Shown here: piece by piece, positions 1-7,751 of the stretch
Layout: each line of letters starts with the position of its first letter
Position numbering within the stretch: position 1 is the first letter of the stretch
Source of the DNA: Willaertia magna
Taxonomy: Eukaryota; Heterolobosea; Eutetramitea; Acrasida; Naegleriidae
NCBI GenBank assembly: GCA_902984215.1
Contig: CADWAF010000282.1
Location: 1-11,102 of the forward strand
Direction: 5' to 3'
DNA: 11,102 bases
Translations under genes and position numbers: made by a program
The notes under the pieces: model-generated
Told to the model about the DNA's origin: nothing
The model's input: only the letters and a program-made list of their open reading frames with translations
The model's database searches: none

Positions 1-1
1 A

Positions 2-619
2 GTTGCATATATTACTTCAGCGGACGGGTGTTTGGTAAAAATTAATGCTCTTACTGGTGAATTAATTTTTAAACATTGTGTAGGCCCTCATAACAATATG
101 CATAGAGCTATTGTTGGACTTGATAAAATTTATACTCTAGCTTCAGATTATGGAGAGGAATGGGGGGTATTTGTTTTTAACAAAAATAATGGAAAACATG
201 TTAACACATTTATATTAGTTGACCAAAGTAGTTCTTTAGACACTTTTGAATATTGTTCAAACATTGCAAAAGTTAACAATAATTTAGTACTTTATTGTTT
301 AGGTAAACATTTAAATCAAAGAACAACTAGCTATTTATTTTCATTAGACACTAATGGTATGAACATAAAGTATTCAGTTAAATACGATGGAGAGTTGAAT
401 GGAGATATTGTTGTTTTAAAAAATAACGACTTGGTTATAAAAGATAAAACATACGAAGCATATATTCAGTTTAGTGGTGACAATGGTAAAAAGAAGAAAG
501 TAGTCGCGAATTTGGTAGCGTCTGTTTGTAAAGCAACAGCAGCTAATAACAATATGTTATATTTTTGTTGTCAAGAACAAGGTAATGGTATTTGTCAATC
601 AGTTACTACTTCACCTTAA
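2..619 (+). CDS. Beta-propeller (PQQ-like repeat) protein, 3' end only
   Basis: The reading frame is open from the first complete codon (bases 2-4) to a TAA at 617-619, so the start lies upstream of the window. A TTG at base 32 should not be taken as the start. The visible ~205 residues carry repeated beta-blade units: a first with the signature ITSADGCLVKINALTGEL, then IYTLASDYGEEWGVFVFNKNNGK, then further 'hydrophobic strand - turn - strand' units around LVLYCLG...YLFSLDTNG and DIVVLKNNDLVIKD. 'DGxLxKInaxTGel' is the typical blade of PQQ-like and quinoprotein-type propellers, which mostly act as binding scaffolds. I see no catalytic residues, membrane segment or retention signal at the C-terminus. 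Family assignment to a propeller fold is fairly safe. Substrate, cell location and specific function are unknown, and the N-terminal part that might tell is missing. Confidence 0.75.
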   Translation, partial: VAYITSADGCLVKINALTGELIFKHCVGPHNNMHRAIVGLDKIYTLASDYGEEWGVFVFNKNNGKHVNTFILVDQSSSLDTFEYCSNIAKVNNNLVLYCLGKHLNQRTTSYLFSLDTNGMNIKYSVKYDGELNGDIVVLKNNDLVIKDKTYEAYIQFSGDNGKKKKVVANLVASVCKATAANNNMLYFCCQEQGNGICQSVTTSP

Positions 620-641
620 TTTTATTTGCAAACACATTATT

Positions 642-647
642 AATAAA
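642..647 (+). terminator. Putative polyadenylation signal of the propeller gene
   Basis: AATAAA lies 22 bases past the TAA stop at 617-619. The motif and distance fit a eukaryotic polyadenylation signal, but in AT-rich DNA such a hexamer also arises by chance. Confidence 0.4.
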
Positions 648-892
648 ACTAACTTTGACACAGATCTATAATTAATTTCTTTCTTCTGTAAGGAATCCTT
701 AATAAATTTAATCTGATTAATAAATTGGATAATTCATCTTATCTGTGTGACATTGTTTTTTGGAGTGTTCAAAGTGAGAGGCCTCATGATTGAAGAAAGA
801 ATACTTTTCCGTAGTAGCCCTATGGTTGTAGGCCCAACATTATAAAAATGAGAGATTTACAGATTTGGCGAAAAAAAAATAATTGTAGATTT

Positions 893-921
893 CAAGTTTT
901 AAAAAACTTGGGTTCGAGTCT
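893..921 (+). other. Hairpin followed by a Pol III B-box-like motif
   Basis: CAAGTTTT (893-900) and AAAACTTG (903-910) form a perfect 8-bp stem with a 2-base gap, directly followed by GGTTCGAGTCT (911-921), which matches the tRNA T-loop/B-box consensus GGTTCGANTCC in 10 of 11 places. A partial A-box-like TGGCGAA starts 45 bases upstream at 866. The flanks do not fold into a tRNA: no matching acceptor stem is present and a T-run terminator does not follow closely. It could be a decayed tRNA, an isolated TFIIIC-type site, part of an unrecognised small RNA, or chance. Confidence 0.3.
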
Positions 922-1219
922 CGTTTGATAACTGTGCAAAAAAAAACATCGAAATAATAAAAAACTATGCGAACGTATACATATGAAAAGATTGTAAACT
1001 GTTTTTAAAATTAAATAGCGTTTGTTGTGGAAAATAAATTATTAACATTTTGTAAGATCTGCCTCAATCGCCATGTATTATTATTATGGTTCAACAAAAA
1101 AAAATAATGTTTGTTGTATACTCTACCCACTTCAACAAGTTTATTCAACTAAATTTCTGAACCACCCCAAAACAACAACAAACAATACAAAACTTTAAAA
1201 AAAATTCAACAAAAAAAAA

Positions 1220-4200
1220 ATGTCTGACAATAATAATGGCGGTGGTGGAGAACAACAACAATTCAACAAACCTCATAAAGCCAGAAGAGCAGGTAATAAA
1301 TTTAAAAAGAAAGAAATACAAAGAAAAAAGAAATTAGGTATCAGTGAAGAACAACAAAAAAAAGATTATAAAAATCCAAGAGCGTTCGCATTAGGTCAAG
1401 GACAAGCATATGCTCGTGAATTAAAATATAAATTAGATAAATTTGAAAATAAATTACATGCTCCAATTAAAAAAAGAGTTTATGGTGAACCTCCACCAAA
1501 ATTAGTTGCAATTGTAGGTCCACCAAATTCTGGAAAAACAACTTTAACAAAAAGTTTAATTAAATTTTATACAAAACAATCGGTTACCGAAATTACCGGT
1601 CCAATAACCGTTCGAACGGGAAAGACAAGAACAACATTTTTTGATTGTCCAAATGATTTAAATGCAATGATTGATATAAGTAAAGTTGCAGATTTAGTTT
1701 TATTATTAATTGATGCTTCATTTGGTTTTGAAATGGAAAATTTTGAATTTCTAAATTTATTACAAACACATGGAATGACAAGAGTCATTGGCGTTTTAAC
1801 AAATTTAGATAAAATTAATAAAATTAGACAAGTTAAAAAATTAAAAAAGAAATTAAAATCTAGATTTTGGACAGAAGTATGTGAAGGTGCAAAATTATTT
1901 TATTTATCTGGATTAAGAAATAATTTATATACTAATAGGGAAATTACTAATTTAAGTAGATGTATATCTGTTGTAAAACCTAGACCTTTAAAATGGAGAG
2001 TTAATCATTCATGTGTCATTGCAGATCGTTTTGAAGATTTAACAAATCAAGAATTAATTGAAAAGAATCCAAAAGTTTATAGACATGTTTCTTTTTATGG
2101 ATATGTACGTAATACTTTCCTAAAAAAGAATAATACCTTACATATACCTGGATGTGGTGATTTTACAATTAAAACAATTAAAAGTTTAGAAGATCCATTA
2201 CCACCTAAACCAAATGAAAAGAAAAACTCAAAATTAGATAAATTTAGAGGATTATATGGACCTATGAGTAATTTAGGAACTGTTTATTATGAAAAGGAAA
2301 ATATTTATATTGAAACAAATGGATTAGATGATGATGATGATACAGAAGAGTTAGTTGCATTTAAAAAGGGTAAAAAATTAAGTAAAGAAAAGGTAGAGGA
2401 AAGAGAGAATGAAAAACAAGAAAAGGAAAAGATTTTAAATCATTTAATGGAAAGTGGAAAAGAAATGAATAGAGAGAATGTACAAGTTAGATTATTATCT
2501 GGAAAGCAAGTTTTAAATTTATTGGAAAGTAGTGATAATCATGAGGAAATGGAAGAAGAAGAAAATGAAGAAGAAGAAGAAGTGGTAAAGGGAAATGATG
2601 GAACGATTAGAAGAAGATTAAAATTAAATGATAATGACGATGATGATAAAGCATTTGAAGGAGTATTTGGTGGAAATGGTTCTGAAAAAAATAAAAAGGA
2701 AAAGATTGAATATGATGATGATGATGAAGATGATAAATTAAATGATAATGATTATTTTGAACCAAAATTGGTAAATAAGAATAAGGAAAGTACAGAAGAT
2801 GATATTGATGATTTATTTGGAGATGATGAATATGGAAATGCATCACAAAAATGGAAAGAATCTTTACAAGAAAGAGCTAGTCAATTATTTTACGATACAC
2901 AAACAAGTTTACAACAATTAATTTATGACGAAAATGATGACGATAATAATAATGAAGAAGAAGAAGATGATTACAATAACAATAACAATGATTTAAATAA
3001 TTTATTTGATTTTAAAAAAAACATTACATTAAAAAAGAAGGAAATTTTATTAAAGAAATTAAAAATTGATTTTTTAGATAGAACTAGAATTCAAATAGAA
3101 CCTAATGAATTAAAGAATGATTGGGATAATGATGAAATTAAAGAACAAATTAGAAATAAATTTGTTACAGGTGATTGGTCAACTAGAAGAACCAATCCAT
3201 CTACTTTAACTAATAATAAGAAAAGAAGTAATGAAATGAATGATGATAATGTAGAAGAAGGACAAGAAGAAGAAGAAAATGAGGAAATGAATAATGAATT
3301 GATGGAAGATGATGAAAATATAAAAGAAGAAAATGACGTTACTGAAGAAGAATTTAAAAAATTAAAAGAATTAAAAAAGAAACAATTTGATCAATCATTT
3401 GATAATAAAACAATTGACAATACAGATGACAATAATCAAGATAATAATGAAGATGATCCAATTTTAACGATTGAACAATTAAAAAAGAAATTACAACAAG
3501 ATGATCCACAAACAATTTTAAATAAAACTGAATTTGAAGGATTACCAAAAGAACAACGTGAAGAAATTGAAGGATTTTCACCTGGTACTTATGTAAGAAT
3601 TGAATTAGAGAACTTTCCAAGTGAATTTATTGAAAATGTAAATTTTAAAAATCCAATTTTATTAGGAGCATTACATCAAGAAGAATGTAGAATGGGATTA
3701 ATTAAATTAAGATTAAAAAGACATCGTTGGTATCCTAAAACTTTAAAGAATAAAGATCCATTAATATTTAGTATTGGTTGGAGAAGATTTCAATCTATAC
3801 CAACCTATTGTGTACAAGATCCAAATGGTAGGAATAGAATGATTAAATATACACCTGATTATATGCATTGTATAGCTACTATATATGGACCATATATACC
3901 ACAAAATACAGGTGTCATTGCATTTCAAAATATTAATAATAATGTGAATAGTTTTAGAGTATCAGCTACAGGTTATGTTATGGAATTAGATCAAGATTTT
4001 AGTATTGTTAAGAAATTAAAGTTAGTTGGTTATCCTAAAATTATACATAAAAATACATGTATTGTTACTAAAATGTTTCATTCAGAATTAGAAATTGCTA
4101 AATATGAAGGAGCATCATTAAGAACAGTAAGTGGATTAAGAGGTAGTGTTAAAAAAGCATATAAAGGTGATAATTGTTTACCTGGTGATTTTAGAGCAAC

Positions 4201-4840
4201 ATTTGAAGATAAAATATTAAAAAGTGATATTATCTTTTTAAGATGTTGGTATGCAATTGAGTTAGAAAGGTTTTATAATCCAGTTTATAATCATTTAACT
4301 ATGAAATGGTATGGAATGAGAACTACATTTGAAATTAGAAAATTAAATCATGTTGCCATTCCAGTAAAGGATGACTCTAAATATAGAGATCATTTACAAA
4401 AAACTAGAAGTACAGTTGGACATGATTTACAATTTAAACCTAAACCAAATCAATTAAAGAATTTACCATTTAAAGAACAATCTAAAAAAGTAATTGAAAT
4501 TACTGGATTAACAGATAATTTAAATAATTATGTTAATGAATCATCAACTATTTATTCTAAATTAACAAGTGATATTATGAGTGAAAAGGAAATTGAAAGA
4601 ACAAACATGTTACGTAAATTAGAAGTTATAAATATGGAAAGATTAAAAAAGAAGAGAATGGAAGATATTAAAATGAAAATGAAGATTTTAAAACATGAAG
4701 TGAAGGAAGAGAGAGAGAAAAATAAAAGTAAACAAGAAGCTAAGAAACGTAGATATATTAAACAAGAATTATTACGTGTTAAGAAGGCTAAATATGTTGG
4801 TGCAGGTAATAATGCAAGTAGTAGTAGCAACAGTGGTTAG
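1220..4840 (+). CDS. BMS1: Ribosome biogenesis GTPase BMS1
   Basis: A complete, uninterrupted 1206-residue protein, close to the size of yeast and human Bms1. Bms1 is a nucleolar GTPase that binds Rcl1 and U3 snoRNP in the small-subunit processome and is needed for early 18S rRNA cleavages. Visible in order: a basic N-terminus with the HKARR motif; the family block NPRAFA at 52-57; a GTPase domain at ~93-250 with P-loop GPPNSGKT (100-107), the Bms1-type FDCPNDLNAMID segment in place of DxxG, LLIDASFGFEMENFEFLN, and G4 TNLD (194-197); the AARP2CN block after PRPLKWR (~255-345); a long, very acidic Asp/Glu/Asn-rich middle (~370-760) encoded by GAA/GAT/AAT runs; the RIBIOP_C (DUF663) domain from ~786 with GLRG at 972-975 and FRATFEDKIL from 991; and a Lys/Glu-rich helical, basic tail (~1130-1195). 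The ATG follows a 10-A run and starts the family N-terminus, so the start is secure. Codon use is extremely AT-biased. The ATTAAA at 4852-4857 may serve as its polyadenylation signal. Confidence 0.97.
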   Translation: MSDNNNGGGGEQQQFNKPHKARRAGNKFKKKEIQRKKKLGISEEQQKKDYKNPRAFALGQGQAYARELKYKLDKFENKLHAPIKKRVYGEPPPKLVAIVGPPNSGKTTLTKSLIKFYTKQSVTEITGPITVRTGKTRTTFFDCPNDLNAMIDISKVADLVLLLIDASFGFEMENFEFLNLLQTHGMTRVIGVLTNLDKINKIRQVKKLKKKLKSRFWTEVCEGAKLFYLSGLRNNLYTNREITNLSRCISVVKPRPLKWRVNHSCVIADRFEDLTNQELIEKNPKVYRHVSFYGYVRNTFLKKNNTLHIPGCGDFTIKTIKSLEDPLPPKPNEKKNSKLDKFRGLYGPMSNLGTVYYEKENIYIETNGLDDDDDTEELVAFKKGKKLSKEKVEERENEKQEKEKILNHLMESGKEMNRENVQVRLLSGKQVLNLLESSDNHEEMEEEENEEEEEVVKGNDGTIRRRLKLNDNDDDDKAFEGVFGGNGSEKNKKEKIEYDDDDEDDKLNDNDYFEPKLVNKNKESTEDDIDDLFGDDEYGNASQKWKESLQERASQLFYDTQTSLQQLIYDENDDDNNNEEEEDDYNNNNNDLNNLFDFKKNITLKKKEILLKKLKIDFLDRTRIQIEPNELKNDWDNDEIKEQIRNKFVTGDWSTRRTNPSTLTNNKKRSNEMNDDNVEEGQEEEENEEMNNELMEDDENIKEENDVTEEEFKKLKELKKKQFDQSFDNKTIDNTDDNNQDNNEDDPILTIEQLKKKLQQDDPQTILNKTEFEGLPKEQREEIEGFSPGTYVRIELENFPSEFIENVNFKNPILLGALHQEECRMGLIKLRLKRHRWYPKTLKNKDPLIFSIGWRRFQSIPTYCVQDPNGRNRMIKYTPDYMHCIATIYGPYIPQNTGVIAFQNINNNVNSFRVSATGYVMELDQDFSIVKKLKLVGYPKIIHKNTCIVTKMFHSELEIAKYEGASLRTVSGLRGSVKKAYKGDNCLPGDFRATFEDKILKSDIIFLRCWYAIELERFYNPVYNHLTMKWYGMRTTFEIRKLNHVAIPVKDDSKYRDHLQKTRSTVGHDLQFKPKPNQLKNLPFKEQSKKVIEITGLTDNLNNYVNESSTIYSKLTSDIMSEKEIERTNMLRKLEVINMERLKKKRMEDIKMKMKILKHEVKEEREKNKSKQEAKKRRYIKQELLRVKKAKYVGAGNNASSSSNSG

Positions 4841-4875
4841 TCAAAGTAGTTATTAAAGTTTTATTTGTTACACTT

Positions 4876-4885
4876 TTGGCGCCAA
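4876..4885. promoter_or_regulatory. E2F-like palindrome upstream of the kinesin fragment
   Basis: TTGGCGCCAA is a perfect 10-base palindrome. In its context TTTTGGCGCCAATTTT it is close to the symmetric E2F/DP consensus TTTSGCGCSAAA. It stands out as a GC block within a very AT-rich 119-base spacer, 75 bases before the ATG at 4960. E2F sites commonly drive cell-cycle genes, and mitotic kinesins are typical targets, which fits the neighbour. Function here is inferred from motif and position only. Confidence 0.4.
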
Positions 4886-4910
4886 TTTTGTGTTGTTTGA
4901 ATATACGGTT

Positions 4911-4944
4911 AAATAATTTTTAAAAAATAATTTTTAAAAAAATA
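4911..4944. repeat. 14-bp AT-only tandem repeat, about 2.3 copies
   Basis: The unit AAATAATTTTTAAA begins at 4911 and again at 4925, followed by a partial third copy. It lies between the E2F-like palindrome and the kinesin start codon. It may be a promoter AT tract or simple slippage, and nothing more can be said. Confidence 0.7.
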
Positions 4945-4959
4945 AGTTTAAAAAAAAAA

Positions 4960-5583
4960 ATGCAATTGAAAGTCAATGTGAGGTGTAGATCTTTAAATAA
5001 AGAATCATTATTGGAAGATGATTCAATGAAATGGTTGATTGAAAATAATAATACTCGCAACAATAATAAAAATACCATTCACAACAATCTTAATAAAACT
5101 GATATAAATAAAAACACTAAAATAAATAAAACTGATAAAGAAGATATTATTAAAATTCAAAAATGTAATTATTCACCACACACATTTTCTTTTCAACATG
5201 TATTTACAAAACAAAATTGTACACAAGAATTATTATATAATAAATATATTGGTAAACAATTAAAATTAAATTTTTTAAATAATGGAAAGAATTGTACTTT
5301 AATTACTTATGGACAATCACATAGTGGAAAAAGTTATTTATTGGAAGGAAAATTAAGCAAAGTTATTGTACATTGGCAAATTTGTTTAAAATACTGTTTC
5401 TTGAGGAATCTTTGCATTGGGATGGATATTTCATGTTATCGGTGTGACATTGTGACTTTGTGTGTCCCATGTTGTTACCGTAAGGCAAAGAAGATTTGTC
5501 TAATTCAGCAGTACCATCATTTGGCCATGACAAAACTAAGTTCATGGCAACATTACACCAACTCCAATCTTTATATTGGGTAG
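4960..5583 (+). pseudogene. Truncated kinesin motor domain (N-terminal part only)
   Basis: The first ~130 codons are the start of a kinesin motor: beta-1 KVNVRCRSLN (4-13, family VRxRPLN), an Asn/Lys-rich insert (~29-65), FSFQHVFTKQNCTQELLY (77-93, family FxFDxVFxxxxxQxxVY), then LITYGQSHSGKSYLLEG (114-130) with nucleotide-binding P-loop GQSHSGKS (118-125, family GQTxSGKT). Homology stops at ~5350-5361. From there the open frame only reads the antisense of the hydrolase 3' end and stops at 5581-5583, adding ~74 unrelated residues. Switch I (SSRSH), switch II (DLAGSE), the microtubule-binding surface and the stalk are all missing, so it cannot be a working motor. No later part of a kinesin lies anywhere downstream on this strand. 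The ATG has the same A-run leader as BMS1, so the promoter end looks intact. This is either a recent truncation or a misassembly junction. A kinesin with an enormous intron around the hydrolase gene is unlikely. Confidence 0.75.
5337..5342 (-). terminator. Putative polyadenylation signal of the hydrolase gene
   Basis: Read on the minus strand this is AATAAA, 20 bases past the hydrolase TAA (5363-5365). It lies inside the P-loop coding stretch of the kinesin fragment, so the hydrolase transcript probably ends in former kinesin sequence. The motif match is exact, its use is inferred. Confidence 0.45.
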
Positions 5584-7624
5584 TGTAATAAGATACTTTC
5601 TTTTGTTGTTCTGGAGGAATAGTTGCAATCCATTTTGTTGCGCCTTCTGGAGAAAGATCATAATTTGTACCACAACCAACACCAAATGCCTTAGCCAAAT
5701 TTGCAACATCAGCCGCTGCTGAACATCCTTTATAAGGAGAACCAACAGACTGGATAAGCTTAACACCAGTTGGTGTTTTATCGATATTTGACCAATAAAA
5801 TGTTGCCAAGTGTAAAGAGGCAAGACCACCTTGAGAGTGAGCAACAACACTAAATGTATCAAATTGTTTACCCACTGAATAAATCATTTGAGCAAATACA
5901 TCATTTGATCTAGATGCACCTGGGTCATCAAATGCAATAGCATTCTTGAATTCTGATACAGGGAAAGGAGATCCACCTGCACAATAGCCATGAACAAGTA
6001 ATACACGATGGCTGGATGATGCTGCAGCAAATGTGTTACGTTTAGTGAATTCTTTTGGACGAACGCCAACAGTCATTTCTTCAGTAAGTTCTCCATTAAA
6101 TCTGAATAATTCACTGACAACATGTTCAGCAAATTCATGAACTCTATCTCCACGTTTGCTTGATAAAACGGTAAATGGTTTTCCATTGCTATCAAATTTA
6201 ACATGTCTAGTTTCGAGTTCCATTGATTGAGATAATTGAGCTATTGGAGTGGAAGTATCAACATCTTGAATATATGCATTTCTTAAAGTTAATGGGAATT
6301 TAGCATTTGCCTTAGATAACCACTTTAATGACATTTGTAAATCTAAACTGACAAAGTCCTTTCCTAATTCAGAGTTTACATTCGCAGTGGTCATACCAAG
6401 TACCCAACAAACAGGAACTAATGAATCATCTTTAATTGAACGAGCCCAAACTTCAGTATAAGCTTTGAATTTCTTTCCAACAACTTCATGTAAATTACTT
6501 GATTCTACTTTTGCTATTAAGCTAACATTCGCCATTTCATTTTCTTGAGAAAAAGAAACAATGGATTGGGATGGAACTAATTCTAAATGTTCATCTACAA
6601 CAACTACACTATGTTGGGTAGTTCTGATAAAGTGAACAATTGGTTCATCATCGTTTACAAATGATTTCTCTGCATAATAAGTATCTGTCAATTCTCTTCC
6701 TAAAGTACCAACAACAACAGATTTCAAAGAGAAAATACCTTTATCTTGTGCAACGATATTAGCACCAAAAGTACCATCATTCTTATCTAAATCTGCATGT
6801 AAACCATCGTCATGCATTGGAATAATTGAGGATTTACCATTTGGAAATTCAATTTCCAATTGTGCTTTGATGTTAGCAAAATTTAATGGACTAACAACAG
6901 AAGCTAAGGGAGTACCAGTCTTCTTTAAAGTTGACTTTTCAATAATGCTTGTTGTTAAACCAATATTTTCACCAACAACAAGTTTAAAATTATTTAGGTA
7001 ACTATGTGCGGTCAATGGGCTACTACAAAATACCATTAAATAAGCATGTGGTTTAGTTCCTTGTTCTTTTGATCTTGCAATAAATTCTGGTTCTTTTTCA
7101 ATAATTGCTTCTGCATCAAAAGTGACTTCTACTTCCCATTCACCAACCTTTATTTGATCTCTATTATTAAAGATAAATGTCTTTGTTGGAACTGAATTTT
7201 CTTTTTCATAACCAAACCAAGATCTAACAATATGATTCTTAGAGTCCATAACTTCGGTAGAAAATTCATTAGATTGACTGAATTCGTTAGTAACAAAATT
7301 ATCAATATTTAACACCTTAATATTCATTTGGGTAGAATATTTACTGACAATGTTAACGGTAACGTTATCTACAGAATCTATTGGGAGTTTACCAGTCCAC
7401 TTCAATAAATTTCCTTCAGATTCGGTAAAATATATTTCCATAACATATGAATCAGATGTTTTTGCTGCCTTTAGCGGGCTAGGTAAAAGAAATTCATTGA
7501 ATTCTTCTGGTGGACCTTGTAAGTGTTTGTAATGAGTTTGTGGTATAGACTCTGTTTCATGTAAAGACAGGATGAAGCTGCACCCTAAAATAAATAGTAA
7601 AAGGATAACAATAGTTGGTTTCAT
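5363..7624 (-). CDS. Secreted alpha/beta-hydrolase, conditioned-medium-factor (CMF)-like
   Basis: A 753-residue secreted protein. Residues 1-20 are a typical signal peptide (hydrophobic TIVILLLFILGCSFILS). Residues ~45-330 look like beta-rich, Ig-like domains and include DDGLHADLDKNDGTFG (272-287), the 'DDGxHGDxxxxDGxY' turn common in bacterial secreted Ig-like domains. Residues ~538-753 are a lipase-like alpha/beta-hydrolase: oxyanion strand VLLVHGYCAGG (541-551), nucleophile elbow AHSQGG with Ser597, probable acid Asp703 in WPNDGT, and probable His721 in NNMGH (His727 is an alternative). GVGCGTNYDLSPEGA and the final CKDSSRNS block resemble, from memory, proteins annotated 'conditioned medium factor' in bacteria and amoebae; Dictyostelium CMF is a secreted cell-density signal. 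Two N-glycosylation sequons (Asn87, Asn366) and six cysteines in the hydrolase part fit secretion. The start follows an A-rich leader. Substrate is unknown. The hydrolase call is strong, the signalling role is speculative. The gene converges on the truncated kinesin with no spacer. Confidence 0.88.
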   Translation of the reverse strand: MKPTIVILLLFILGCSFILSLHETESIPQTHYKHLQGPPEEFNEFLLPSPLKAAKTSDSYVMEIYFTESEGNLLKWTGKLPIDSVDNVTVNIVSKYSTQMNIKVLNIDNFVTNEFSQSNEFSTEVMDSKNHIVRSWFGYEKENSVPTKTFIFNNRDQIKVGEWEVEVTFDAEAIIEKEPEFIARSKEQGTKPHAYLMVFCSSPLTAHSYLNNFKLVVGENIGLTTSIIEKSTLKKTGTPLASVVSPLNFANIKAQLEIEFPNGKSSIIPMHDDGLHADLDKNDGTFGANIVAQDKGIFSLKSVVVGTLGRELTDTYYAEKSFVNDDEPIVHFIRTTQHSVVVVDEHLELVPSQSIVSFSQENEMANVSLIAKVESSNLHEVVGKKFKAYTEVWARSIKDDSLVPVCWVLGMTTANVNSELGKDFVSLDLQMSLKWLSKANAKFPLTLRNAYIQDVDTSTPIAQLSQSMELETRHVKFDSNGKPFTVLSSKRGDRVHEFAEHVVSELFRFNGELTEEMTVGVRPKEFTKRNTFAAASSSHRVLLVHGYCAGGSPFPVSEFKNAIAFDDPGASRSNDVFAQMIYSVGKQFDTFSVVAHSQGGLASLHLATFYWSNIDKTPTGVKLIQSVGSPYKGCSAAADVANLAKAFGVGCGTNYDLSPEGATKWIATIPPEQQKKVSYYTTQYKDWSWCNVAMNLVLSWPNDGTAELDKSSLPYGNNMGHTKSQCHTDNMKYPSQCKDSSRNSILNKFANVQ

Positions 7625-7696
7625 TTTTTTTAGACGGAGATGGTTGTGATGACTGCCGGAACAAATGAAGCTTCATGTATGGTTATCTTCTTAGAA

Positions 7697-7751
7697 GATT
7701 TGAATAAATTAAATCGTTGGAGTTGTATGTGGGCTTTAATTTATTCAAATC
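7697..7751. repeat. 17-bp perfect inverted repeat with 21-base loop
   Basis: GATTTGAATAAATTAAA at 7697-7713 is exactly complementary to TTTAATTTATTCAAATC at 7735-7751, separated by 21 bases. As RNA it could form a 17-bp AU-rich stem. As DNA it would be two opposed copies of a binding site. It lies 73-127 bases upstream of the hydrolase start codon and so falls in the promoter or 5' leader of that gene. Confidence 0.85.

Larger units (their letters stand above)
620..1219. other. 600-base spacer between propeller gene and BMS1
   Basis: No convincing ORF lies here. Near the left end there is an AATAAA at 642-647, a likely polyadenylation signal for the upstream gene. A short direct repeat TTAATAAATT occurs at 699-708 and 718-727. 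At 864-873 there is TTTGGCGAAA, loosely E2F-like and also overlapping a partial Pol III A box. An 8-bp hairpin with a B-box-like motif follows at 893-921. The last ~80 bases are a CAA/A-rich, T-poor leader ending in a run of A directly before the BMS1 ATG. The remainder holds nothing that I recognise. Confidence 0.6.

Noticed and set aside
859..932. Possible tRNA gene around the T-loop-like motif.
   Set aside because: Putative acceptor strands (859-865 and 925-931) do not pair, the T stem has a mismatch and two wobble pairs, and no anticodon arm is evident.
2607..2846. Minus-strand His/Gln/Leu-rich open frame opposite BMS1.
   Set aside because: It is the antisense of GAT/GAA/AAT runs in the BMS1 acidic domain, a known source of spurious frames. 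The same holds for 3354-3620 and 4552-4830.
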